Shown here: piece by piece, positions 22,010 to 33,687 of the stretch
How positions within the stretch are numbered: the stretch's first letter is position 1
How the letters are laid out: every line of letters begins with the position of its first letter
Assembly: GCF_032854445.1 (NCBI RefSeq)
Contig: NC_088301.1
Location: 12,460,281 to 12,524,280 of the forward strand
Reading direction: 5' to 3'
DNA length: 64,000 nucleotides
Source of the DNA: Liolophura sinensis
Lineage: Eukaryota; Mollusca; Polyplacophora; Chitonida; Chitonidae
Made by a program: the position numbers and the translations under genes
The notes under the pieces: model-generated
Database searches by the model: none
What the model saw: only the letters and a program-made list of their open reading frames with translations
Told to the model about the DNA's origin: nothing

Positions 22010-22440
22010 GCTCAGGGTGATTCTTTAACGCTGATTTATAACATTGCAGACATCCAAAGTGACGCGAGTTTCTTTCATTTGTTGACCTTCTAAAATCTCG
22101 TATTCCTACTATTCTAACATCAGCTCGATCACGTCGACCGTTCTGTTTTTGTGTGAAGTCATCACAATGCAGTTATTCACAGCGTCACTTTTTCCCCTTG
22201 ACAAGTTTTCAAGCAAATGGTTTCACTATGTCCATCAGTGTAGAACTTTTTTGCACATTTGGTTAGATTAACAATTGGTTTATATAACATAAGCCGATCT
22301 AAAGGCCTCTTTGGTTTAGATAACCGAACCTTTTATGAAGAAGAATAGGCTATTGATTGCCCATTCAATAATTTCTTTGTAGGAACCCATTGCCATTCAT
22401 ACTGCCAGTTCTTACATAGTAATTTGTGGAAACACAAGAA
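22010..22440 (+). repeat. Outlying copy of a duplicated segment (P4)
   Basis: It shares 'ctattctaacatcagctcga' + 'tcacgtcgacc' and 'atttctttgtaggaaccc' + 'catactgcca' with 33980-34260, 40115-40320 and 45815-46080. It is the most diverged member, separated from the main duplicated blocks by the SINE dimer and the DIRS-like element. Confidence 0.5.
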
Positions 22441-22544
22441 AAGCTAATTAGAAAGGAAATGACGAGAAAGTGTCTTTATCGATCTGTCCTAGTGATGAGA
22501 ACACATACGCTCGCGAATGACTTTCTTTGTCCAGTTTCAATTAT

Positions 22545-22720
22545 TGTAGTGATTGGCCTGAGAGTAAGTCAGCGCGCAAGAAGGTCACGTGTTCGAATCC
22601 AATTCCGAATGGTATTCCGTGGTTTTGTCGCCTGTGGGACTGTCAGCTGCATGGTTTCTTCCATCCATAAAATGGAGGTGAAATCATTTTGAGCATGTTA
22701 TCACAGTATAAATAATGTCA
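22545..22720 (+). mobile_element. Possible third tRNA-derived SINE fragment
   Basis: An A-box-like 'tggcctgagagtaag' (about 22553) and a B-box-like 'gtgttcgaatcc' (22588-22599) are spaced as in tRNA genes. They are followed by 'catggtttcttccatccata', which is not part of SINE-A or SINE-B. A single copy without a flanking duplication. Confidence 0.35.
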
Positions 22721-22973
22721 GTATAGCATATGATAATATGTTGTATCGGTAATGCTCTTTTGGGTGAGTTTTCGACGTGATTTGTCTCTAACAAATGTCT
22801 AAAAACGTATGCATGCAACGCGAGAAAACTGCAGAAATTACGGATCAGAATAAATGGAATTCATTATAATATGATCATCTCAGACATTTCGCAACACTTT
22901 GTCATGCTTTAGTGTGTGCACTGAAACAAATCTTCTAACACATAATATCATATTATACATGTATTTAGCACAG

Positions 22974-23402
22974 TCTCACCAATACAGTCGCCGTGAGTTC
23001 AAGTCCAGCTCATGCTGGCTTCCTCTCCGGCCGTATGTGGGAAGGTCTGACAGCAACCTGCGGATGGTCGTGGGTTCCCCCCCGGCTGTGCACGGTTTCC
23101 ACCCACCATAATGCTGGCCGCCGTCGTATAAGTGAAATATTCTTTAGCACGGCGTAAAACACCAATAATAATAAAAAAAAAATAGATAATAAAAAAAAAC
23201 GCTGTGAGTTCAAGTCCAGCTCATGCTTGCTTTCTCTCCGGCCGTACGTGGGAAGGTCTGACAGCAACCAGCGGATGGTCGTGGGTTTCCCCCCGGGCTC
23301 TGCCCGGTTTCCACCCACCATAATGCTGGCCGCCGTCGTATAAGTGAAATATTCTTGAGTCCGGCATAAAACACCAATCAAATAAATAAATAAATAAATA
23401 AA
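22974..23402 (+). mobile_element. SINE-A head-to-tail dimer bounded by one TSD
   Basis: Two SINE-A bodies are joined in the same orientation (about 22974-23172 and 23201-23402) by an A-rich linker (23160-23200). TATTTAGCACAG flanks the pair once, at 22962-22973 and 23403-23414. No duplication lies between the monomers, so the dimer appears to have inserted as a unit. The first monomer starts inside the tRNA-like head ('tctcaccaatacagtcgccg'), the second at the B box ('gctgtgagttcaagtccag'). Confidence 0.9.
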
Positions 23403-24049
23403 TATTTAGCACAGAGAATCTGGCAGACATCGGAAAAAATGATGATCCTGGTAGATATTACAAACCTGACTTCAATGATTTACATATATATTCCACTGTG
23501 TTACTTTGCCACACCATCCGGGCGCCTCCTCTCATGATCTGCCCAGATTAAGGACAACATTGTGTTCCATGTTAACATATTTTCATTCCTATAAAGCGTC
23601 ACTCATTCACTCATAGAATTTAGCTTTATAAGTGACAGGAAGTCTTGCTGGGAGAGAAGTATGACTGTTCAAGACGAGCTCGAAACATGACTGAGTGTGT
23701 TGTACTTTAACAATGTATGAATGCATGTTGCTGAGCTGGAATTTCAGGAACGTACTGACAGATGCACAATTACATGAACACTGACAAGACGTTACTTATT
23801 TACTAGAAAACTACCATTAGTAGCGTTTAAGCACCCCTGATAACCAGTTGTAACGTGACATCAGTGTCACGTCAAATGAATTTTACAAGTGAAAAAACCT
23901 ATTTAGCATAGCTCAAGCTACAGGTGACTGATCTAGCCTTACCTATGGCTAGCACTGTCCAAATGGTTTAGAAACGCTGGTGACGACACAGATCTCTCCG
24001 TGGTCTTACTTGTAGCTGTATATAGTACAACTCTGAACAAAACGTTCAA

Positions 24050-24400
24050 AACATATAGCGGTATGATGATAGCAAGTGACTAGTATAACTAATTTTCTAT
24101 ATGCAGTGTACCATAGAGGTAAAACCTCTCTGTAAATGATAAAATATAACACAGTCATCTGGGCAATCCCAAGGCACATATATTCTGTAGGAATTAAAAG
24201 GGCATTGGTATGAGGTCTTAATTTTAACTGAGTACAGTACATCTCTGAAAAATACATATAACGGTGTAATGATAACAAGGGACAATTATCATATTTACTG
24301 TATGCAAAGTTTAATGATTGTTAAGTCTCCTTGTATTTGGTAGAAGATAACACGGTCACCTGAGCAACCCCATGTCACATGGTGGGGTTTAGGTCATTTA
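24050..24400 (+). repeat. Duplicated segment P10, two adjacent copies
   Basis: Two diverged copies (about 24050-24215 and 24255-24400) match 28830-29010 and 37820-38010. The shared frame is 'gataacaagggac', 'aagtctccttgtatttggta' and 'aacacggtcacctgagcaac'. No conserved reading frame was found. Confidence 0.6.
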
Positions 24401-25382
24401 TTATAAATGACAAATATTTTGCTCATAACGAATATTGGGGCATGATTAGAAATATACAGGTACACAATACAACACACTTGTACTAAGTGAATTATGACAA
24501 TGTCATGCCCCAAACGTTAAATTTCACATTTCTTCAATAAATTGTAGAATCATGCAGAGGAGGTGGTGCAAAAAGGGCCACAAATGACAGTGAAACTGTT
24601 ATCGCCCCACCCGAAGACTCTAGCCAGGAAGAGACAATGGGCCTAAGTTAAACATATACGTAAGTGGATTTTATCTTTATATGAAATTAAGCTTACCCAG
24701 TGAGAAGCAAGAGTGATCAAACTCACAATTAGGGGACGAAGAAAATGGGACATGCGATATCCTGAAGCAATTAAATGCTGGCCACCATTGACAGGAGTAT
24801 AACGTTAATACATAGCCTGAATGGGAAAAGTTTCCTAAAATTACTGGAGAATGGAGAATTTATTATTAGGAATATTCAAATGTAGCAGATGATCATCAAA
24901 CATCTAACTCATTTTCACCGCAAAAGGAGAGTTTGTTAAGAGTAAGTCAAGGAGCAGTTAAACATTGGCCTCCAAGGCCATTAATCTATTCATCTATTCA
25001 TTAATCTAGCCATCTGTCTATACAAATCTATTCACAAATGGCATATGTGCAGAACAGTTAAATACTGACTTCCAACCTTAGAACTGAAGTCTGCGCTGTT
25101 TAAGCTGAGGCAATTGAGGAACCCATCATGTTTAAATTCCTAAACAAGAAAAACTTATCTACCGATATCATTAAAAATATATTTAAGGAAGTGATGCTAA
25201 CCTGTGATGCAGTTAAATTCTGGCCTTCACAAAAATGCCATTTATTGATACACTAAAGATATCTCCTATAGACATGATTTGCGTATAGAAACAAACAAAC
25301 AAACAAACAAACAAGGAGCAGTTAATTGCTGGCCTCCAAGTATAATATAATATGTGATGACCTCATATGTGATGATCTAATT
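24401..25382. other. No gene seen
   Basis: AT-rich sequence and a short (ACAA)n run at 25289-25315. This may include the 3' non-coding end of the DIRS-like element, whose terminal repeats I could not identify. Confidence 0.4.
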
Positions 25383-26314
25383 TTATATTTCACTGACGTA
25401 ATCCCAGGCGCATGACACATGTGAAATGGGGTCTAGAACAACTTCCGGTATTCCCAGAGAAATAGCTGTGCATGCAGCTCCGAGTCTGAAGCTGCGTCCC
25501 TTATAACGTTGTGAGCTAAACCCAATAAATTCTAACGCAGTCTTTAAAGTGCTGGAAAAATAATTGTAAGACACATGGGAGCCGTTGCTAAGTTAAAATA
25601 AATGGCCAGATAAGTGTCGAGAAATATGTCTTAAGAGTCATAACTGGGCAGATGAAAGAATTCTGAAAAACTGGGAGATGTATATTTATAGGGTGGAAGT
25701 CGCTGTTTTTATAATGACACAACTGTAATGTAAGTGCAGACGGTTCTTCATGTGTAGTGTCAAATTCAATGTGCCTAACTTGTATAATGTTGTCTCTGTT
25801 ATTGTTTTGAGTAACTGAAATTTCACCTATACACGGGAAGGCATAAAAAAGCTAAAAGAAACATTGTCTTAAACAGCTCTTAGAAAATAGGAAGGGAGAA
25901 CATTATGCAAATTTCTTACCAGTTTTTCTAAAATAGGGAGTGTGATAGGTAGATGGGTGTGACAAGAGGGTTAAAGCCTTTTTAATCCTTTAAAATTTTT
26001 TGGATTAGGAAATGGCTTGTTGGGTCTTACAGACTGTCAATTCGATGCACGAAGCTTATGGCCAAAATATTGGAATAAATGGTGGCAGCACTAAAATTCC
26101 TCAGAAAAAGATAAGCTATGTACGTTGAAATTTTTCTCGGTCTTGGAGGGAAAACTGGCTGACTGGGGAATCTAGCCTGCTGGAAAGACATAAATTGGTA
26201 TACCATTCTTCGATAGCTCTTTTGAGAGCTGTTTGCTAAAAAAACTTGTGCTAGTTTGTTACCTACAGCCTGTAACTCTTTGGCGGAATATTCACAGACT
26301 GAGGTTCTTACCAT
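25383..26314 (-). pseudogene. Tyrosine recombinase (YR) remnant
   Basis: The N-terminal helical domain is readable at 26027-26314 (ends with SFVHRIDSL). After a stop, the same frame continues as 'DPTSHFLIQKILKGLK' and 'HLPITLPILEKLV', which match the linker and start of the catalytic domain in DIRS recombinases. The C-terminal part at 25383-25574 contains RYKGRSFRLGAACTA, equivalent to the usual HSFRxGAA motif with the His replaced by Arg. At least one stop and a frame break separate the parts. Confidence 0.85.
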
Positions 26315-27600
26315 GGCGCTAGGCGTCGGGTTTCACGCAATTGAAAAAGGGACAGTTGATCAGCTATTAAGTTTAAGTTTCCACTTATATGTTCAGAGCG
26401 AAAAGAAATTTTATATTTCACATTCATTAAAACTAGTCTCCGGACCAATTTCGTTATGACTGGCGACCTGGACAGCATGCTGTTTCGGGCCCCATAGTTC
26501 CATTGCAACAACAATAGGGAATAGCTCCTTGTCTGTAATGAGAAGGTGCTTAGTGTCTTCTGACCAGCAAACCAATGATTGCCTAGAACAGCAGCAAAGC
26601 CACCACGCACACCTGCTGCATCAGTGTAAAGACGAATGTGATTTGACGATACCCAGGTAGAAAACGGAAACAAAACTTCCCATTAAAGTTGTTCAGGAAA
26701 TTTAGCCATGCTGTCATGTTAGCTCTAGCCTCTTTACTTAAACGCACGTGATGATATGGTTTAGTAAGACCCACTGTTAGGTTTTGCATACAGCAGATGA
26801 AAGCGCTCCCCGGAATAATGACAAAGCAGCAAAAGTTCAGATATGCAAGGAGAGATTGGAGTTCTTTTTCCTAGATTTTAATTGTGAAAGCAAGTCACGC
26901 GCTTTGTCCCGTTTATCTTGCGGAAGACGAGCCTCCAACTTGTTTGAGTCCATTTCAATGCCATACACTTGAATTGCCGTAGTGGGCCGAACCGTTTTTG
27001 TGTGTTTAATTGGAACCCCTATCACATCAGAGAGATAGAAGAAATTCTGAAGACCTTGATTGCATTTCATGGAATATTTGGGGCCTGCAAAAATGAAGTC
27101 ATCAATCAGTATATTCCCTCTTCTTTTTTAGGAATAACATCAAGAGGGGAACAGATTTAGTCCTTAATTGGGGGCGTAACCAAAGGGCCTTGTATCTTGC
27201 CCATCGAATGCTCGTGTTGTAGCTTTGTGGTAACAATAGCTGGATGATCCTTTGTCGAACGCTGATTGTACATGTATTTTGTTTCCTTTATTATAGAAAG
27301 AAAACCCCTGACAGCTATGTGAAACCCAAATGAGAAGCCATCAACGAAATATTGTTTCAGATAAGCAGGATACTGTCTAAGAAGATGAGTTAGCTGATCT
27401 ACCTTAACGGGTGTTGGAAGTTGAGGCCGAGGAAAAGGCTGACTTACACGATGTCGTGCTGTGCTTTTTCTGACATTTTGTGCATTCGTGTTTGCGTCTG
27501 CAGTTTGGGGTGTTACACATGCCCCATCTACAAAATGACCAACAGTAACCAGGGGGAAAAGGTTTTTGTTTGGTGCGAAAATTTTTAGTGTGAGAAGCAT
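26308..27600 (-). pseudogene. Reverse transcriptase-RNase H remnant of the DIRS-like element
   Basis: The RT N-terminal part 'TPVKVDQLTHLLRQYP...' and 'VDGFSFGFHI' is at 27157-27420. The catalytic motif ILIDDFIFAGP, with both aspartates intact, is encoded at about 27085-27110 (DD codons 27098-27103). The thumb-side block 'GVPIKHTKTVRPTTAIQVYG' follows. The region up to RNase H reads 'HHVRLSKEARANMTAWLNFL'. RNase H has LYTDAAG, VRRLVL and SEHISGNLNLIADQLS. About 20 residues around the expected central Asp block are missing. Several frame changes occur. Confidence 0.88.
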
Positions 27601-28575
27601 TCAGTGTGAGAAGCGTTGAAAATTGTGTTACCATATTTGACAAACCCCAGAGATTGCTCTGGAAACTTTGTTACGTATATACTATGAAATATGTCAAACG
27701 CCTGGAACCAATGGAGTATATTAAATAGAGCATACCTGCGGCTTTGGAAAGAGATGTTCACATCAGAACCACTTGATGTTAGTTTAGTGCAGTTGTCTTC
27801 GTCACTCGGCTTTAAAAGCTGACCAAAATCAACATACTCATCCGCAAAGATTTTAGAACGCAGTCTGCTGTTTAAATTGAAGTCTAAAGGCACAGAGGAG
27901 GAAGCCAGTTGTAAGCTGATGGAGTTCTCAGTATCGACTGAAGATGTAAGAGGTAAAATCAGTTGGCTGCTTACCGGTACCGAACAAAGAGTCAGCGTGT
28001 CCCTGGCTTAAGTCAAAGGATACCTACAGCTGGTCAGCTGAGGCCACTTCTGCTAACGCCGGCCGAGGGGAAGGATGGGTGGATGCCTTTTCCATCTAAA
28101 GCCGCCTGAAGGGGGGTGGGTGTGGTAGACTGAGTGGACAGGAGCAGATCTCTTTCATGGAGGCACCTGATAACTTCCTCAGTCACAGTCTTGATTGATG
28201 GGCAACCGCAAGACGAGGGGGCAACCTTTGTGGCCCTACGCTGTCTCTTTCGCTTCGCGAGGCCCACTTCTGCCGCGACAATCGAAGACTTCCGACGTTT
28301 AGATTTATTTATTTATTTGAATGGTGTTTTACGCCGTACTCAAGAATATTTTACTTATACGACGGCGGTTCTCATTTTGGTGGGTGGAAACCGGGCAGAG
28401 CCCGGGGGAAACCCACGATCATCCGCAGGTTGCTGGAAGACCTTTCCACTTACGGCCGGAGAGGAAGCCAGCATGAGCTGGACTTGAACTCACAGCGACC
28501 GCATTGGTGGGAGGCTTCTGGGTCATTACCCTGCGCTAGCGCGCTAACTGACTGAGCCCGACGTTTAGAACGCAT
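27404..28575 (-). pseudogene. Gag-like remnant with zinc knuckle, split by a SINE
   Basis: It starts at the ATG of 28575-28573 (MRSKRR...), is interrupted by the SINE at 28304-28557, and resumes in frame (SKRRKSSIVAAEVGLAKRKR). A central part reads PLDFNLNSRLRSKIFADEYV, a gag motif of DIRS elements. The C-terminal knuckle is CWSFCRWGMC...CRRKHECTKC...HSTTSC. Frameshifts lie around 27900-28030 and 27600. The SINE plus its duplicated target adds 266 bp to the original gene. Confidence 0.8.
28304..28557 (-). mobile_element. SINE-A inserted in gag, 12-bp TSD
   Basis: CCGACGTTTAGA is present at 28292-28303 and 28558-28569. The SINE is nearly full length, with AAAT tail, body, tRNA-like B box region and most of the A-box region ('gctagcgcgctaactgactg'). 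The duplicated target encodes gag residues 3-6, so removing the insert and one target copy restores the gag frame. The SINE is therefore younger than the retrotransposon. Confidence 0.95.
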
Positions 28576-29462
28576 TTCGAAAATTTAAAGAGTGAAGCCT
28601 GAACTGAAACAATAGTCTTAAGGTTAAATGAGATAATATGGTTTAATTAATACCTAATGAATGACGCAGCAGAATACACCGGCACCCGAGTGTCCAAAAC
28701 AAAGTATTTGTAGTTATAAAAATTATAATAATAATAACCTTATGGGGCCATATGGACAAACAGCTGTATTAGCAGAAGGTATTCAAACCATTTGTAGAAG
28801 TTATACTGTCTAAGTGTATGTGACCCCCAGCGGGAAAATACATATGACGGTGTACTGATAACAAGGGACTATTATGACATTTACTCTACGCAATGTTTAA
28901 TTATTGTTAAGTCTCCTTGTATTTGGTAGAACATAACACGGTCACCTCAGCAGCCCCATGTCACATTCATTCTGCAAGACTGAAAAGGCCATCGGCTGAG
29001 GTATTCTTGTAAGTTTTGCGGTAGGCCCATGAGGGGAAGTTATAGAATTTTACAATCTCCTTCCATGGCCGTCAAAGAGGCAACACCTTATAGAAAAGAC
29101 AGCATTAAACCAAATGTATATATGCACTGATGAAATATAACAACGAAATTTTAAAATTTTCTTTTTGTGATGTTGCATTACCGAAACATCACAGCTGATA
29201 GTAAGCAAAATCACACAGATCCAGGCATTTGAAAGAGCCGTCATGTTATCAGTTTTAACCTGTCAGGGCAGAGTTATTTCTCTATCACGAGGGCACGTCT
29301 GTTTCCGCTTACGTCATCGGAATCCTGATTTGTTCTTTAACCATATGTGCGTGGGTACGTGTGACGAGAAATCGTGTTTCCTGTAACACGAAGTTCCTGT
29401 GACCTCTTCAGAATTCCTTATTAGAAGTTAACAAGCGGTCACAGTATAGACTGCCACGGCAG

Positions 29463-29920
29463 TTATTTAAAGACAAAGACCACTCTAAAATAATATATCA
29501 GATGAAAGAGCATCAAAAACTCCAGGAAAGCAGATGGAGTTTGTTTTTAGAATTTTTCTAACCCGGTAAAATTGTGTTAAAAGATCAGATTCTATGGTGG
29601 TCTGTTGTGACCCAGAAGGTATCAATTACCTCATTTCCATACTTTTTGCCTGAAATAGTTTGATTCAAGGTCAAATCAGCGAATGCATTCATACATCTAT
29701 ATGTATTTTGAGTGATGAAATGTAGCAGTAGAGAAAACCTTTTGTGACGTCACTGGTCATATTGTGGTCAGAAAAGGTCAAGATAGAATAAAATATTCAA
29801 ATGCATTTACTAGGTTAAAAAAATTGAAAAAAAAAATAAATCCAACTATTTTCCTGGACCGCTTATACTGGTCTCTCAGCTGATACATACTTCATTTTAG
29901 AGCGATCTTTGCAACGAGAT
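29463..29920 (+). mobile_element. MITE-like element with about 40-bp TIRs (copy 1)
   Basis: The left end 'aaagaccactctaaaataat' + 'atatcagatgaaagagc' is mirrored at the right end ('gctgatacatacttcatttt' + 'agagcgatcttt'). The interior matches 58640-59010 in inverse orientation ('tagaatttttctaacc', 'gattctatggtggtctg', 'gtgacgtcactggtc'). It has no coding capacity, as expected of a non-autonomous DNA transposon. Flanking words match the 35-bp repeat unit of 21805-21950, suggesting insertion into such a repeat. Confidence 0.65.
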
Positions 29921-30129
29921 TTATCAACGAGATTACAACCTGTCCTGGTAGTTACTTAGCACTCATATGACAGACTGGCAAAAACTATGTGTGAACACTA
30001 CTTGGAGGCCGTAAAACTGCTTGCAGTACTAGTTTCCATTTGTAACTGGTTTCCCCATCAAATTGTCCCCATTCCGTAAACGCCGGTTTCATTTGTTTAC
30101 CTCCGTACATTCTTTTGATACCTACATTA

Positions 30130-30250
30130 AATCAAGGTTTTATGAGAGGGTACACTGTTACAGAAAAGTATCGCATCCAAATTAAGAGCTTGTTCATCTA
30201 AGCATCAATCAGTTTTCAGTCGATAGTGCCAGGACTGTGTGTGAGCTATG
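30130..30250 (+). promoter_or_regulatory. Promoter-like module P6, copy 1
   Basis: It contains 'gcatcaatcagttttcag' (initiator-like TCAGTT at 30209) and a GTGAGC at 30241-30246 in the place of a 5' splice site. Related modules are at 35380, 41450 and 47020. The function is inferred from pattern only. Confidence 0.3.
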
Positions 30251-32026
30251 TTATAACAATAAACCAACCCAAGTTATTTTTTGGCCTTTAAATGTAATAG
30301 ATTTTTTAAATCAATATGGTCTGGAACTAATACAATATTGGCCTCTTTTCCTTATACATATAGCTGCTTTTTCATTGAAAAAGCCTAAGACATAACCAGT
30401 AAATATGGCAGTGAAGCGACTCTATAGGGATCTGAAATATAAGTTTTTACTAAGACAAACAAGCACGTCATTCAATGTTTCGTATCTGAGTATAAGATCC
30501 TGGGCATGACCCTAACGCTGGGTAGAAATTATCTATCAAAAAGTCCGTATAAGTGTGACCTTATCCACAACTGAACCCGCGTCTCCCAATGTGAGTAGAA
30601 AACTTTCTTGTCTTGGTAATTGTACTGTGGTCTTGGAGATACCAAAGTGTCTGAGGAATGTTGGAGAATGGCTGTAATTGATTGCTAGACATTATTTGTA
30701 TGCTATATGTGCAGAACTCCTTCGACTTTATCGTGCAGAAAAGCTTGACAGAAAACGGGAATGATTTGCCGCGGCTGACAAAACACTTCACTTTGCAAAC
30801 AGCCATCTGACAATACGTGTTTTCCGTTCAACTGTTTGTCAGTCATGTTTGGAATTAATTGCATTTGTCGACAAACTGCAGGGTGGACAGAGGAAGGATA
30901 GTCTTCCATCACACACCTAATGTTCAGCTTATTCTAGCGGGTAAAAAAGCGAGAATGGTTCAGGATGCAAAGGTAGGGTTTTTTCTCCAGAAAATTGTGA
31001 ATGACAAACTAAAAAATAACAGCGGTGCTTTTACTTGGACATTCATTAAAGATTTTTGATGTAAAAATAATTGAACACCGGCGTTGTAACAACTTTTTTT
31101 TCATGAAAAAAAAAAATCCATAATTCACGGAGAAAATGTTAAATAATCCACTTTTAAAGCAATATCTGGTGAATGTTTTGAGGGAAATTGGTTTTGTTAC
31201 GAAGCAGATTTTACACCTTATATCATGGGATTGACATTTGACTGCACTGTTCATTACAAATTCATGTCTGCAACTGATATAAAACGTTGGCTGATGGTGG
31301 TAGTAACTCCCCAAACATGATATTATTCAAAACTCTGTAATAGACATAGCTGTATTAGTACGCTTGAGAAGTTATAATGTATATTGTGGCAGTAATCATT
31401 GTTTGTTAGTAATTAAGGGTTTGTTTACCCTCCAGTTAAAAAGCTTTGGTGAGCCATAATCAGTTATAATACAATAAAGAACATCGTCGCTGCATGCTGT
31501 CTGCCCTTAAAAACACGTCTGCTATCAAGCCATCAAGCAAGAATTGATTTTCCCTCAGGGTAGTTTCTCTGTATTTTCGCTGATTGATCAGTAACCCTCC
31601 GATCAGGACTCATGTCTAGTGTCCCACACATCCGATAAGGAATTATTTCTCGATACCATATGGAGTGCGCAAAAGTTGACATCTGCTAGCTGTCAACAAA
31701 TATGGAGCGAGGTATCAGTATATATTGCCTTGGATCCCCTCTTTGCCGTGTCAGGATTCGCTTCCGGCGATAGCGCCCACCTGTCAGTCGACATCCACGC
31801 CGACAAGTTAATCCATATATTACACTGATTGGATTGTGGAATGTGTCTGTGAAATATAAAAGCCTCGATTATGTAATAGGCAGGGGGAAGATCCAGATGA
31901 ATATTCTCATCAGTGACAAATATCTTCTCTTCGTGAGCTGTCTACAGGTCACCGTAACAGATGATTGATATATGCAGTCAGAGCGACATAAGTTTTGATT
32001 CCTCCTCAGATTGCTGCAGAGAGACA

Positions 32027-33150
32027 CCGCATTCTGCAGGCAGATGCCACATTCTCCAGACAGATGCCACATTCTCCAGACAGATGCCACATTCTCCAGA
32101 CAGATGCCACATTCTCCAGACAGATGCCACATTCTCCAGACAGATACCACATTCTGCAGACAGATGTTACATTCTATAGACAAATGCCACATTCTGTAGG
32201 CAGATGCCACATTCTATAGACAGATGCCACATTCTCCAGACAGATGCCACATTCTCCAGGCAGATGCCACATTCTCCAGACAGATGCCACATTCTCCAGA
32301 CAGATGCAACTTGCTTCATACAGATGCAACTTGCTTCATACAGATGCCACATTCTCCAGACAGATGCCACATTCTCCAGACAGATACTACATTCTCCAGA
32401 CAGATGCAATTTGCTCCAGACAGATGCCACATTCTATAGACAGATACCACATTCTCCAGATGCCACAATCTCCAGACAGATGCCACATTCTCCAGGCAGA
32501 TGCCACATTCTCCAGACAGATGCCACTATCTCCAGACAGATGCCACATTCTCCAGACAAATGCAATTTGTTTCAAACAGATGCCACATTCTATAGACAGA
32601 TACCACATTCTCCAGACAGATACTACGTTCTCCAGACAGATGTCACATTCTCCAGACAAATGCCACATTCTCCAGACAGATACCACATTCTCCAGACAGA
32701 TGCCACATTCTCCAGACAGATGCCACATTCTCCAGACAGATGCAACTTGCTCCATACAGATGCCACATTCTTCAGACAGATGCCACATTCTCCAGACAGA
32801 TACTACATTCTCCAGGCAGATGCAATTTGCTCCAGACAGATGCCACATTCTATAGACAGATACCACATTCTCCAGATGCCACAATCTCCAGACAGATGCC
32901 ACATTCTCCAGGCAGATGCCACATTCTCCAGACAGATGCCACTATATCCAGACAGATGCCACATTCTCCAGACAGATGCAATTTGCTTCAAACAGATGCC
33001 ACATTCTATAGACAGATACCACATTCTCCAGACAGATACTACGTTCTCCAGACAGATGCAATTTGCTCCAGATAAATGCCACATTCTATAGACAGATACC
33101 ACATTCTCCAGACAGATACCACACTCTCCAGACAGATGCCATTTTCTGCA
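32027..33150 (+). repeat. 20-bp minisatellite, about 55 units
   Basis: The unit is CAGATGCCACATTCTCCAGA, with variants (e.g. 'cagatgcaatttgctccaga', 'cagataccacattctccaga', 'cagatgcaacttgcttcata') and a 16-bp short unit at about 32455 and 32871. A block at 32381-32642 recurs at 32797-33058 (offset 416 = 20 x 20 + 16), showing unequal exchange. Because 20 is not a multiple of three and the unit has no stop in most frames, long open frames (up to 295 codons) occur on both strands with a 20-residue period (MPHSPDRCHILQTDATFSRQ). I regard these as by-products of the repeat, not genes. Confidence 0.95.
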
Positions 33151-33687
33151 AATGGATACTCTTGTTTGTGTGACTACTATAAAATGACAAAGGAAACGAT
33201 ACCAACGATGCCTTGTTGGGTGAAATAGACACATATCCCATACAGGATACGTGACTAGATGTTTTGATAGATCCGTTAGTCTCATTGGCTTAAGGGGATT
33301 ATTATTGTGGGCATTAAACCTAATCTTGCCAGTCGGTATAATCCTCGCTGTCTTGTCTTCCAATTTGTGGAATCAACAGGGAAGATAAATTTGTCTGACC
33401 TCGTGAAAGTTGTTATTTGACAGTCATCATCTTGACTGATCGTTGTAACATTTCACCCAGTTTTACACTAATAAGTACTTTTAGTTATTACAGTCGAGCT
33501 GAGAGACAACATCATAACTTTATGCTTAAGGATATTCATACGATTTTTATCAGTGAAGCATTCTATAAGCTACCCATAGTTATTGTTATATTCCTCAGTA
33601 ATGGCATTAGTATACTTGTGTTTTCCTAACTCTTCATTAAATATGGTTTTCATGGATTTTAACCAATATCGTTTTTCTATTTGCCAT

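Larger units (their letters stand above)
25383..28575 (-). mobile_element. Decayed tyrosine-recombinase retrotransposon (DIRS/Ngaro-like)
   Basis: Reading on the minus strand, the order is gag-like protein with zinc knuckle, reverse transcriptase, RNase H, tyrosine recombinase. This order and the sequence motifs are diagnostic of DIRS-order elements, which use a recombinase instead of a DDE integrase. No methyltransferase domain is seen between RNase H and recombinase, which fits an Ngaro-type layout (inference). Multiple frameshifts, stops and one deletion show the copy is dead. Terminal repeats were not found, so the limits given are those of coding similarity. A SINE interrupts the gag frame. 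Confidence 0.88.

Noticed and set aside
23010-23430. Minus-strand frames of 123 and 69 codons
   Set aside because: They are translations of the SINE-A dimer. The same peptide (RRRPALWWVETG...) appears at every SINE copy.
23850-23875. Small palindrome CGTGACATCAGTGTCACG as a regulatory site
   Set aside because: Short, single and not near any supported gene; expected by chance at this scale.
32204-33091. 295-codon open frame with a 20-residue repeat, and overlapping minus-strand frames with MWHLSGECGICLENVASVWR-like repeats
   Set aside because: All frames on both strands stay open because the 20-bp unit is not a multiple of three. There are no signs of codon constraint.
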